Position numbers and translations under genes: made by a program. This document shows, in pieces, positions 51,306 to 63,941 of a DNA stretch of 64,000 bases (position 1 is its first letter; each line of letters begins with the position of its first letter). Source of the stretch: Delphinus delphis (taxonomy: Eukaryota; Chordata; Mammalia; Artiodactyla; Delphinidae); the NCBI RefSeq assembly GCF_949987515.2, contig NW_027192658.1:1674001-1738000 (forward strand), written 5' to 3'. The notes beneath the pieces are model-generated. The model was given only the letters and a program-made list of their open reading frames with translations. It had not been told where the DNA came from and made no database searches.

Positions 51306-52885
51306 CAGGAGACGTGTTCAAATATGTCTCAGTTTTCGTACCCTGGTACTCGGGTGCAACATTCCAGACGCTTTACTAACACTCTCCCCACTTGGAGAGT
51401 CAGTCCCTTTAACCTCCTGTTTGGCCCAGTTTGCAATTTCTGTGGAAGATGAACAGGAATAGCGAGAACCAATGAGAGACTAGCTGGAGGTGTCTGGACG
51501 GGCAAATTTAACTCTCATTTCCCACCAGGAAGAGGAATTAACCAAAGGCTCAGCGTGCCGTACCGGAACCAGATTAGGGCCTGAAGCCATCCTGCGGTGT
51601 TGCGGCCAGGTCACAAGAAAGCGAGTTGAAGAAAGGAGCTCAGGGGCACTGTAATTCACAAACCTGCAGAGTTATAAATGACAGCTATCGTCCAAAAATA
51701 GACTGAAGGAAGGCTGCCAAGAGGACTTGAAAGCGGGGCAGAATTGCAGGAAACCGATTTCAGGAGGTAGACTGGAATTGCATTGAAAGCATAGGAAAAG
51801 AGGCAGAACGTCCACAATGATGCACTTGGCCAAAAAGGGCGTATGCGTTTTTTCCTGAATATATTCAGGAAAAAACGCATACGCCCTTTTTGGCCAACCA
51901 AGCAAACTTGCAAAGGAAATCTGCACTACAATGAAGTCTCACTTCCCCCCGGTCAAAAGGGCCATCTGAAAAAAGTGTAAAATCCAGAAAGGCAGGACAG
52001 GCCATGGAGAACTGGGAGCCTTGTTATGCTGATGGGCGGGATGTAAATTGCCAACAGACACTCAGGAGAAGTGTATGGTGTTTCCTGAAACATCTAAAAA
52101 ACAAAACAACAGAGCCTAGGGCACTTCCACTTATGGTCCTATAGCTTAGGGAAATTAAAATCAAAAAGACACAGCCACCCCAAAGTTTGGGACGCCTCTG
52201 TTTACAAGAACCTCGTTTACAGTACAAGTTCAACATCGCAGAAAGTGAAAAATGGAGAAAGAAGTTGTGGTATTTACTTACAAAGCAATATCACTCAGCA
52301 ATGAAATCTATGTCATCAGGCCCTTAGCATCACAATGAGTGGATTCAGGTACGATGATTCTAACTGAAATAAGTCACACAGAAAAAGAAACATCATAAGA
52401 TATCACTAATACACGGAATGTAAACTTGGCTACACAGGAACTGCATTCCAAAACAGAACAGGGTCTCAAATTTAGAAAACCAACTTATGCTTGCTTCAGG
52501 GGAAAGGTGAGTTGGGTTGCTGCATAAAACCAGAGATTGAAATGAGCACAGATAAAGTTCCTTAAGCCAAATATGGAATAGACAAGAGCTACTCCTTGCT
52601 CAACGAAATGGACTCAACACCCCATATTAAACGCCTAAGAATGTACCTGACTAGTAAGTATCTTAAAACCTATGGATTGCTATGTCTCCGAAAGAGAATC
52701 AAGCGTGTGTACAGGGGCATAAACGCAGCAGTGATAGGATTGGAGAGGTTCGGTGAGCAAATGAAGACCCTTTGAAGTCATATTGCATGGTACGCATTCC
52801 ACGGGTCTCAACTCTCCAGGTTTAAGGTATTCTTCCTTCAGCTAAAACATGCATGTGGAACCCAGAGTATGATCAACCATGTGAA
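51306..52885 (+). repeat. Satellite unit 31 (1,580 bp), second member of the 3,160-bp dimer
   Basis: Head-G, mid-G, distal-T, HindIII-. Perfect palindrome at 51826-51897. CTGAAGGAAGGC (others CTGAAGTAAGGC) recurs only in unit 33. The unit starts CAGGAGAC. Confidence 0.95.
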
Positions 52886-54465
52886 CGGGAGACGTGTTCA
52901 AATATGTCTCAGTTTTCCTCCCCTGGTACTCGGGTGCAACATTCCAGACGCTTTACTAACACTCTCCCCACTTGGAGAGTCAGCGCCTTTAACCTCCTGT
53001 TTGGCCCAGTTTGCAATTTCTGCGGAAGATGAACAGGAATAGCGAGAACCAATGAGAGGCTAGCTGGAGGTGTCTGGACGGGCAAATTTAACTCTCATTT
53101 CCCACCAGGAAGAGGAAATAACCAAAGGCTCAGCGTGCCGTGCCTGAACCAGATTAGGGCCTGAAGCCATCCTGCGGTTTTGCGGCCAGCTCACAAGAAA
53201 GCGAGTTGAAGAAAGGAGCTCAGGGGCAGTGTAATTCACAAACCTGCAGAGTTATAAATGACAGCTATCGTCCAAAAATAGACTGAAGTAAGGCTGCCAA
53301 GAGGACTTGAAAGCGGGGCAGAATTGCAGGAAACCGATTTCAGGAGGTAGACTGGAATTGCATTGAAAGCATAGGAAAAGAGGCAGAACGTCCACAATGA
53401 TGCACTTGGCCAAAAAGGGCGTATGCGTTTTTTCCTGAATATATTCAGGAAAAAACGCATACGCCCTTTTTGGCCAACCAAGCAAGCTTGCAAAGGAAAT
53501 CTGCACTACAATGAAGTCTCACTTCCCCCCGGTCAAAAGGGCCATCTGAAAAAAGTGTAAAATCCAGAAAGGCAGGACAGGCCATGGAGAACTGGGAGCC
53601 TTGTTATGCTGATGGGCGGGATGTAAATTACCAACAGACACTCAGGAGAAGTGTATGGTGTTTCCTGAAACATCTAAAAAACAAAGCAACAGAGCCTAGG
53701 GCACTTCCACTTATGGTCCTATAGCTTAGGGAAATTAAAATCAAAAAGACACAGCCACCCCAAAGTTTGGGACGCCTCTGTTTACAAGAACCTCGTTTAC
53801 AGTACAAGTTCAACATCGCAGAAAGTGAAAAATGGATAAAGAAGTTGTGGTATTTACTTACAAAGCAATATCACTCAGCAATGAAATCTATGTCATCAGG
53901 CCCTTAGCAGCACAATGAGTGGATTCAGGTATGATGATTCTAACTGAAATAAGTCACACAGAAAAAGAAACATCATAAGATATCAGTAATACACGGAATG
54001 TAAACTTGGCTACACAGGAACTGAATTACAGAACAGAACAGGGTCTCAAATTGAGAAAACCAACTTATGCTTGCTTAAGGGGAAAGGTGAGTTGGGGTGC
54101 TGCATAAAACCAGAGATTGAAATGAGCACAGATAAAGTTCCTTAAGCCAAATATGGAATAGACAAGAGCTACTCCTTGCTCAACGAAATGGACTCAACAC
54201 CGCATATTAAACGCCTAAGAATGTACCTGACTAGTAAGTATCTTAAAACCTATGGATTGCTATGTCTCCGAAAGAGAATCAAGCATGTGTACAGGGGCAT
54301 AAACGCAGCAGTGATAGGATTGGAGATGTTCGGTGAGCAAATGAAGACCCTTTGAAGTCATATTGCATGGTACCCATTCCACGGGTTTCAACTACCCAGG
54401 TTTAAGGTATTCTTCCTTCAGCTAAAACATGCATGTGGAACCTACAGTATGATCAACCATGTGAT
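52886..54465 (+). repeat. Satellite unit 32 (1,580 bp)
   Basis: Head-C, mid-G, distal-T, HindIII+. Perfect palindrome at 53406-53477. Differs from unit 30 at only a few bases that I could see (for example AACAAAGCAAC instead of AACAAAACAAC). Confidence 0.95.
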
Positions 54466-56045
54466 CGGGAGACGTGTTCAAATATGTCTCAGTTTTCGTA
54501 CCCTGGTACTCGGGTGCAAGATTCCAGACGCTTTACTAACACTCTCCCCACTTGGAGAGTCAGTCCCTTCAACCTCCTGTTTGGCCCAGTTTGCAATTTC
54601 TGTGGAAGATGAACAGGAATAATGAGAACCAATGAGAGACTAGCTGGAGGTGTCTGGATGGGCAAATTTAACTCTCATTTCCCACCAGGAAGAGGAAATA
54701 ACCAAAGGCTCAGCGTGTCGTGCCAGAACCAGATTAGGGCCTGAAGACATCCTGCGGTGTTGCGGCCAGGTCACAAGAAAGCGAGTTGAAGAAAGGAGCT
54801 CAGGGGCACTGTAATTCACAAACCTGCAGAGTTATAAATGACAGCTATCGTCCAAAAATAGACTGAAGGAAGGCTGCCAAGAGGACTTGAAAGCGGGGCA
54901 GAATTGCAGGAAACCGATTTCAGGAGGTAGACTGGAATTGCATTGAAAGCATAGGAAAAGAGGCAGAACGTCCACAATGATGCACTTGGCCAAAAAGGGC
55001 GTATGCGTTTTTTCCTGAATATATTCAGGAAAAAACGCATACGCCCTTTTTGGCCAACCAAGCAAACTTGCAAAGGAAATCTGCACTAAAATGAAGTCTC
55101 ACTTCCCCCCGGTCAAAAGGGCCATCTGAAAAAAGTGTAAAATCCAGAAAGGCAGGACAGGCCATGGAGAACTGGGAGCCTTGTTATGCTGATGGGCGGG
55201 ATGTAAATTGCCAACAGACACTCGGGAGAAGTGTATGGTGTTTCCTGAAACATCTAAAAAACAAAACAACAGAGCCTAGGGCACTTCCACTTATGGTCCT
55301 ATAGCTTAGGGAAATTAAAATCAAAAAGACACAGCCACCCCAAAGTTTGGGACACCTCTGTTTACAAGAACCTCGTTTACAGTACAAGTTCAACATCGCA
55401 GAAAGTGAAAAATGGATAAAGAAGTTGTGGTATTTACTTACAAAGCAATATCACTCAGCAATGAAATCTATGTCATCAGGCCCTTAGCATCACAATGAGT
55501 GGATTCAGGTACGATGATTCTAACTGAAATAAGTCACACAGAAAAAGAAACATCATAAGATATCACTAATACACGGAATGTAAACTTGGCTACACAGGAA
55601 CTGCATTCCAAAACAGAACAGGGTCTCAAATTTAGAAAACCAACTTATGCTTGCTTCAGGGGAAAGGTGAGTTGGGTTGCTGCATAAAACCAGAGATTGA
55701 AATGAGCACAGATAAAGTTCCTTAAGCCAAATATGGAATAGACAAGAGCTACTCCTTGCTCAACGAAATGGACTCAACACCCCATATTAAACGCCTAAGA
55801 ATGTACCTGACTAGTAAGTATCTTAAAACCTATGGATTGCTATGTCTCCGAAAGAGAATCAAGCGTGTGTACAGGGGCATAAACGCAGCAGTGATAGGAT
55901 TGGAGAGGTTCGGTGAGCAAATGAAGACCCTTTGAAGTCATATTGCATGGTACGCATTCCACGGGTCTCAACTCTCCAGGTTTAAGGTATTCTTCCTTCA
56001 GCTAAAACATGCATGTGGAACCCAGAGTATGATCAACCATGTGAA
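54466..56045 (+). repeat. Satellite unit 33 (1,580 bp)
   Basis: Head-G, mid-G with GGGACACC, distal-T, HindIII-. Perfect palindrome at 54986-55057. The left end differs from unit 31 (GAATAATGAG, GTCGTGCCAG), while the middle and right are nearly the same. Confidence 0.95.
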
Positions 56046-57625
56046 CGGGAGACGTGTTCAAATATGTCTCAGTTTTCCTCCCCTGGTACTCGGGTGCAAC
56101 ATTCCAGACGCTTTACTAACACTCTCCCGACTTGGAGAGTCAGTCCCTTTAACCTCCTGTTTGGCCCAGTTTGCAATTTCTGCGGAAGATGCACAGTAAT
56201 AGCGAGAACCAATGAGAGACTAGCTGGAGATGTCTGAACGGGCAAACTTAACTGTCATTTCCCACCAGGAAGAGGAATTAACCAAAGGCTCAGCATGTCG
56301 GGCCGGAACCAGATTAGGGCCTGAAGCCATCCTTCGGTGTTGCGGCCAGGTCACAAGAAAGCGAGTTGAAGAAAGGAGCTCAGGGACACTGTAATTCACA
56401 AACCTGCAGAGTTATAAATGACAGCTATCGTCCAAAAATAGACTGAAGTAAGGCTGCCAAGAGGACGTGAAAGCGGGGCAGAATTGCAGGAAACCGATTT
56501 CAGGAGGTAGACTGGAATTGCATTGAAAGCATAGGAAAAGAGGCAGAACGTCCACAATGATGCACTTGGCCAAAAAGGGCGTATGCGTTTTTTCCTGAAT
56601 ATATTCAGGAAAAAACGCATACGCCCTTTTTGGCCAACCAAGCAAGCTTGCAAAGGAAATCTGCACTACAATGAAGTCTCACTTCCCCCCGGTCAAAAGG
56701 GCCATCTGAAAAAAGTGTAAAATACAGAAAGGCAGGACAGGCCATGGAGAACTGGGAGCCTTGTTATGCTGAGGGCCGGGATGTAAATTGCCAACAGACA
56801 CTCGGGAGAAGTGTATGGTGTTTCCTGAAACATCTAAAAAACAAAGCAACAGAGCCTAGGGCACTTCCACTTATGGTCCTATAGCTTAGGGAAATTAAAA
56901 TCAAAAAGACACAGCCACCCCAAAGTTTGGAACGGCTCTGTTTACAAGAACCCCGTTTACAGTACAAGTTCAACATCGCAGAAAGTGAAAAATGGATAAA
57001 GAACTTGTGGTACTTACGTACAATTCAGTATCACTCAGCAATGAAATCTATGTCATCAGGCCCGTAGCAGCATAATGAGTGGATTCAGGTACGATGATTC
57101 TAACTGAAATAAGTCACACAGAAAAAGAAACATCATAAGATATCACTAATACACGGAATGTAAACTTGGCTACACAGGAACTGCATTCCAAAACAGAACA
57201 GGGTCTCAAATTTAGAAAACCAACTTATGCTTGCTTAAGGGGAAAGGTGAGTTGGGGTGCTGCATAAAACCAGAGATTGAAATGAGCACAGATAAAGTTC
57301 CTTAAGCCAAATATGGAATAGACAAGAGCTACTCCTTGCTCAACGAAATGGACTCAACACCCCATATTAAACGCCTAAGAATGTACCTGACTAGTAAGTA
57401 TCATAAAACCGATGGATTGCTATGTCTCCGAAAGAGAATCAAGCATGTGTACAGGGGCATAAACGCAGCAGTGATAGGATTGGAGAGGTTCGGTGAGCAA
57501 ATGAAGACCCTTTGAAGTCATATTGCATGGTACCCATTCCACGGGTTTCAACTACCCAGGTTTTAGGTATACTTCCTTCTACTAAAATATGCATGTGGAA
57601 CCTAGAGTATGATCAACCATGTGAT
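56046..57625 (+). repeat. Satellite unit 34 (1,580 bp)
   Basis: Head-C, mid-A, distal-C, HindIII+. Perfect palindrome at 56566-56637. GGAGATGTCTGAACGG, CAGGGACACTG and AAAACCGATGG tie it to unit 26. Private: GATGCACAGTAATAG. Confidence 0.95.
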
Positions 57626-59204
57626 CGGGAGACGTGTTCAAATATGTCTCAGTTTTCCTCCCCTGGTACTCGGGTGCAACATTCCAGACGCTTTACTAAC
57701 ACTCTCCCCACTTGGAGAGTCAGCGCCTTTAACCTCCTGTTTGGCCCAGTTTGCAATTTCTGCGGAAGATGAACAGGAATAGCGAGAACCAATGAGAGGC
57801 TAGCTGGAGGTGTCTGGACGGGCAAATTTAACTCTCATTTCCCACCAGGAAGAGGAAATAACCAAAGGCTCAGCGTGCCGTACCGGAACCAGATTAGGGC
57901 CTGAAGCCATCCTGCGGTGTTGCGGCCAGCTCAAAAGAAAGCGAGTTGAAGAAAGGAGCTCAGGGGCACTGTAATTCACAAACCTGCAGAGTTATAAATG
58001 ACAGCTATCGTCCAAAAATAGACTGAAGTAAGGCTGCCAAGAGGACTTGAAAGCGGGGCAGAATTGCAGGAAACCGATTTCAGGAGGTAGACTGGAATTG
58101 CATTGAAAGCATAGGAAAAGAGGCAGGACGTCCACAATGATGCACTTGGCCAAAAAGGGCGTATACGTTTTTTCCTGAATATATTCAGGAAAAAACGCAT
58201 ACGCCCTTTTTGGCCAACCAAGCAAGCTTGCAAAGGAAATCTGCACTACATTGAAGTCTCACTTCCCCCCGGTCAAAAGGGCCATCTGAAAAAAGTGTAA
58301 AATCCAGAAAGGCAGGACAGGCCATGGAGAACTGGGAGCCTTGTGATGCTGATGGGCGGGATGTAAATTGCCAACAGACACTCGGGAGAAGTGTATGGTG
58401 TTTCCTGAAACATCTAAAAAACAAAGCAACAGAGCCTAGGGCACTGCCACTTATGGTCCTATAGCTTAGGGAAATTAAAATCAAAAAGACACAGCCACCC
58501 CAAAGTTTGGGACGCCTCCGTTTACAAGAACCTCGTTTACAGTACAAGTTCAACATCGCAGAAATTGAAAAATGGATAAAGAAGTTGTGGTATTTACTTA
58601 CAAAGCAATATCACACAGCAATGAAATCTATGTCATCAGGCCCTTAGCATCACAATGAGTGGATTCAGGTATGATGATTCTAACTGAAATAAGTCACACA
58701 GAAAAAGAAACATCATAAGATATCATTAATACATGGAATGGAAACTTGGCTACACAGGAACTGAATTACAGAACAGAACAGGGTCTCAAATTTAGAAAAC
58801 CAACTTATGCTTGCTTAAGGGGAAAGGTGAGTTGGGGTGCTGCATAAAACCAGAGATTGAAATGAGCACAGATAAAGTTCCTTAAGTCAAATATGGCATA
58901 GACAAGAGCTACTCCTTGCTCAAGGAAATGGACTCAACACCGCATATTAAACTCCTAAGAATGTACCTGACTAGTAAGTATCTTAAAACCTATGGATTGC
59001 TATGTCTCCGAAAGAGAATCAGGCATGTGTACAGGGGCATAAACGCAGCAGTGATAGGATTGGAGAGGTTCGGTGAGCAAATGAAGACCCTTTGAAGTCA
59101 TATTGCATGGTACCCATTACACGGGTCTCAACTCTCCAGGTTTAAGGTATTCTTCCTTCAGCTAAAACATGCATGTGGAACCCAAGTATGATCAACCATG
59201 TGAA
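57626..59204 (+). repeat. Satellite unit 35 (1,579 bp)
   Basis: Head-C, mid-G, distal-T, HindIII+. The palindrome at 58146-58217 has one mismatch (GTATACG). GGCAGGACGTCC, GCAGAAATTG and AGTCAAATATGGCATAG tie it to unit 27. One base is missing in CCCAAGTATG. Confidence 0.95.
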
Positions 59205-60782
59205 CGAGAGATGTGTTCAAATATGTCTCAGTTTTCCTCCCCTGGTACTCGGGTGCAACATTCCAGACGCTTTACTAACACTCTCCCGACTTGGAGAGTC
59301 AGCGCCTTTAAACTCCTGTTTGGCCCAGTTTGCAATTTCTGCGGAAGATGAACAGGAATAGCGAGAACCAATGAGAGGCTAGCTGGAGGTGTCTGGACGG
59401 GCAAATTTAACTCTCATTTCCCACCAGGAAGAGGAAATAACCAAAGGCTCAGCGTGCCGTACCGGAAGCAGATTAGGGCCTGAAGCCATCCTGCGGTGTT
59501 GCGGCCAGGTCACAAGAAAGCGAGTTGAAGAAAGGAGCTCAGGGGCACTGTAATTCACAAACCTGCAGAGTTATAAATGACAGCTATCGTCCAAAAATAG
59601 ACTGAAGTAAGGCTGCCAAGAGGACGTGAAAGCGGGGCAGAATTGCAGGAAACCGATTTCAGGAGGTAGACTGGAATTGCATTGAAAGCATAGGAAAAGA
59701 GGCAGAACGTCCACAATGATGCACTTGGCCAAAAAGGGCGTATGCGTTTTTTCCTGAATATATTCAGGAAAAAACGCATACGCCCTTTTTGGCCAACCAA
59801 GCAAGCTTGCAAAGGAAATCTGCACTACAATGAAGTCTCACTTCCCCCCGGTCAAAAGGGCCATCTGAAAAAAGTGTAAAATCCATAAAGGCAACAGGCC
59901 ATTGAGAACTGGGAGCCTTGTTATGCTGAGGGGCGGGATGTAAATTGCCAACAGACACTCGGGAGAAGTGTATGGTGTTTCCTGAAACATCTAAAGAACA
60001 AAGCAACAGAGCCTAGGGCACTTCCACTTATGGTAATATAGCTTAGGGAAATTAAAATCAAAAAGACACAGCCACCCCAAAGTTTGGAACGGCTCCGTTT
60101 ACAAGAACCCCGTTTACAGTACAAGTTCAACATCGCAGAAAGTGAAAAATGGATAAAGAACTTGTGGTACTTACGTACAATGCAGTATCACTCAGCAATG
60201 AAATCTATGTCATCAGGCCCGTAGCAGCACAATGAGTGGATTCACGTACGATGATTCTAACTGAAATAAGTCACACAGAAAAAGAAACATCATAAGATAT
60301 CAGTAATACACGGAATGGAAACTTGGCTACACAGGAACTGAATTACAGAACAGAACAGGGTCTCAAATTTAGAAAACCAACTTATGCTTGCTTAAGGGGA
60401 AAGGTGAGTTGGGGTGCTGCATAAAACCAGAGATTGAAATGAGCACAGATAAAGTTCCTTAAGCCAAATATGGAATAGACAAGAGCTACTCCTTGCTCAA
60501 CGAAATGGACTCAACACCGCATATTAAACGCCTAAGAATGTACCTGACTAGTAAGTATCTTAAAACCTATGGATTGCTATGTCTCCGAAAGAGAATCAAG
60601 CATGTGTACAGGGGCATAAACGCAGCAGTGATAGGATTGGAGAGGTTCGGTGAGCAAATGAAGACCCTTTGAAGTCTTATTGCATGGTACCCATTCCGCG
60701 GGTTTCAACTACCCAGGTTTTAGGTATTCTTCCTTCAGCTAAAACATGCATGTGGAACCCAGAGTATGATCAACCATGTGAT
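59205..60782 (+). repeat. Satellite unit 36 (1,578 bp)
   Basis: Head-C, mid-A, distal-C, HindIII+. Perfect palindrome at 59725-59796. Has the 2-base deletion AAGGCAACAGGCC. The unit starts CGAGAGATG. Counterpart of unit 28. Confidence 0.95.
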
Positions 60783-62361
60783 TGGGAGACGTGTTCAAAT
60801 ATGTCTCAGTTTTCCTCCCCTGGTACTCGGGTGCAACATTCCAGACGCTTTACTAACACTCTCCCCACTTGGAGAGTCAGCGCCTTTAACCTCCTGTTTG
60901 GCACACTTTGCAATTTCTGCGGAAAATGAACAGGAATAGCGAGAACCAATGAGAGGCTAGCTGGAGGTGTCTGGACGGGCAAATTTAACTCTCATTTCCC
61001 ACCAGGAAGAGGAAATAACCAAAGGCTCAGCGTGCCGTGCCGGAACCAGATTAGGGCCTGAAGCCATCCTGCGGTTTTGCGGCCAGCTCACAAGAAAGCA
61101 AGTTGAAGAAAGGAGCTCAGGGGCAGTGTAATTCACAAACCTGCAGAGTTATAAATGACAGCTATCGTCCAAAAATAGACTGAAGTAAGGCTGCCAAGAG
61201 GACTTGAAAGCGGGGCAGAATTGCAGGAAACCGATTTCAGGAGGTAGATTGGAATTGCATTGAAAGCATAGGAAAAGAGGCAGAACGTCCACAATGATGC
61301 ACTTGGCCAAAAAGGGCGTATGCGTTTTTTCCTGAATATATTCAGGAAAAAACGCATACGCCCTTTTTGGCCAACCAAGCAAGCTTGCAAAGGAAATCTG
61401 CACTACAATGAAGTCTCACTTCCCCCCGGTCAAAAGGGCCATCTGAAAAAAGTGTAAAATCCAGAAAGGCAGGACAGGCCATGGACAACTGGGAGCCTTG
61501 TTATGCTGATGGGCGGGATGTAAATTACCAACAGACACTCAGGAGAAGTGTATGTTGTTTCCTGAAACATCTAAAAAACAAAGCAACAGAGCCTAGGGCA
61601 CTGCCACTTATGGTCCTATAGCTTAGGGAAATTAAAATCAAAAAGACACAGCCACCCCAAAGTTTGGGACGCCTCTGTTTACAAGAACCTCGTTTACAGT
61701 ACAAGTTCAACATCGCAGAAAGTGAAAAATGGATAAAGAAGTTGTGGTATTTACTTACAAAGCAATATCACTCAGCAATGAAATCTATGTCATCAGGCCC
61801 TTAGCAGCACAATGAGTGGATTCAGGTATGATGATTCTAACTGAAATAAGTCACACAGAAAAAGAAACATCATAAGATATCAGTAATACACGGAATGTAA
61901 ACTTGGCTACACAGGAACTGAATTACAGAACAGAAAAGGGTCTCAAATTTAGAAAACCAACTTATGCTTGCTTAAGGGGAAAGGTGAGTTGGGGTGCTGC
62001 ATAAAACCAGAGATTGAAATGAGCACAGATAAAGTTCCTTAAGCCAAATATGGAATAGACAAGAGCTACTCCTTGCTCAACGAAATGGACTCAACACCGC
62101 ATATTAAACGCCTAAGAATGTACCTGACTAGTAAGTATGTTAAAACCTATGGATTGCTATGTCTCCGAAAGAGAATCAAGCATGTGTACAGGGGCATAAA
62201 CGCAGCAGTGATAGGATTGGAGAGGTTCGTGAGCAAATGAAGACCCTTTGAAGTCATATTGCATGGTACCCATTCCACGGGTTTCAACTACCCAGGTTTA
62301 AGGTATTCTTCCTTCAGCTAAAACATGCATGTGGAACCTACAGTATGATCAACCATGTGAT
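60783..62361 (+). repeat. Satellite unit 37 (1,579 bp)
   Basis: Head-C, mid-G, distal-T, HindIII+. Perfect palindrome at 61303-61374. The unit starts TGGGAGAC, reads GGCACACTTTGC and GGAAAATGAAC near 60,900-60,930, and lacks one base in GTTCGTGAG. Confidence 0.95.
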
Positions 62362-63941
62362 CGGGAGACGTGTTCAAATATGTCTCAGTTTTCGTACCCT
62401 GGTACTCGGGTGCAACATTCCAGACTCTTTACTAACACTCTCCCCACTTGGAGAGTCAGTCCCTTTAACCTCCTGTTTGGCCCAGTTTGCAATTTCTGTG
62501 GAAGATGAACAGGAATAACGAGAACCAATGAGAGACTAGCTGGAGGTGTCTGGATGGGCAAATTTAACTCTCATTTCCCACCAGGAAGAGGAAATAACCA
62601 AAGGCTCAGCGTGCCGTGCTGGAACCAGTTTAGGGCCTGAAGCCATCCTGCGGTGTTGTGGCCAGGTCACAAGAAAGCGAGTTGAAGAAAGGAGCTCAGG
62701 GGCACTGTAATTCACAAACCTGCAGAGTTATAAATGACAGCTATCGTCCAAAAATATACTGAAGTAAGGCTGCCAAGAGGACTTGAAAGTGGGGCAGAAT
62801 TGCAGGAAACCGATTTCAGGAGGTAGACTGGAATTGCATTGAAAGCATAGGAAAAGAGGCAGAACGTCCACAATGATGCACTTGGCCAAAAAGGGCGTAT
62901 GCGTTTTTTCCTGAATATATTCAGGAAAAAACGCATACGCCCTTTTTGGCCAACCAAGCAAACTTGCAAAGGAAATCTGCACTACAATGAAGTCTCACTT
63001 CCCCCCGGTCAAAAGGGCCATCTGAAAAAAGGGTAAAATCCAGAAAGGCAGGACAGGCCATGGAGAACTGGGAGCCTTGTTATGCTGATGGGCGGGATGT
63101 AAATTGCCAACAACCACTCGGGAGAAGTGTATGGTGTTTCCTGAAACATCTAAAAAACAAAGCAACAGAGCCTAGGGCACTTCCACTTATGGTCCTATAG
63201 CTTAGGGAAATTAAAATCAAAAAGACACAGCCACCCCAAAGTTTGGAACGGCTCTGTTTACAAGAACCTCGTTTACCGTACAAGTTCAATATCACAGAAA
63301 GTGAAAAATGGATAAAGAACTTGTGGTACTTACGTACAATGCAGTATCACTCAGCAATGAAATCTATGTCATCAGGCCCGTAGCAGCATCATGAGTGGAT
63401 TCAGGTATGATGATTCTAACTGAAATAAGTCACACAGAAAAAGAAACATCATAAGATATCAGTAATACACGGAATGTAAACTTGGCTACACAGGAACTGA
63501 ATTACAGAACAGAACAGGTTCTCAAATTTAGAAAACCAACTTATGCTTGCTAAAGGGGAAAGGTGAGTTGGGGTGCTGCATAAAACCAGAGATTGAAATG
63601 AGCACAGATAAAGTTCCTTAAGCCAAATATGGAATAGACAAGAGCTACTCCTTGCTCAACGAAATGGACTCAACACCGCATATTAAACGCCTAAGAATGT
63701 ACCTGACTAGTAAGTATCTTAAAACCTATGGATTGCTATGTCTCCGAAAGAGAATCAAGCATGTGTACAGGGGCATAAACGCAGCAGTGATAGGATTGGT
63801 GATGTTCGGTGAGCAAATGAAGACCCTTTGAAGTCATATTGCATGGTACCCATTCCACGGGTTTCAACTACCCAGGTTTTAGGTATTCTTCCTTCAGCTA
63901 AAACATGCATGTGGAACCCAGAGTATGATCAACCATGTGAT
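62362..63941 (+). repeat. Satellite unit 38 (1,580 bp)
   Basis: Head-G, mid-A, distal-C, HindIII-, a combination found in no other unit here. Perfect palindrome at 62882-62953. Private: GATTGGTGATG near 63,795. Confidence 0.95.

Larger units (their letters stand above)
49726..56045 (+). repeat. Higher-order repeat: 3,160-bp dimer, two tandem copies
   Basis: Units 30 and 32 share GTGCCTGAACC and GCGGTTTTGCGG, and units 31 and 33 share CTGAAGGAAGGC and the GGTTGCTGC / TACGCATTCC tail. The left ends of units 31 and 33 differ, so exchange continued after duplication. Confidence 0.82.
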
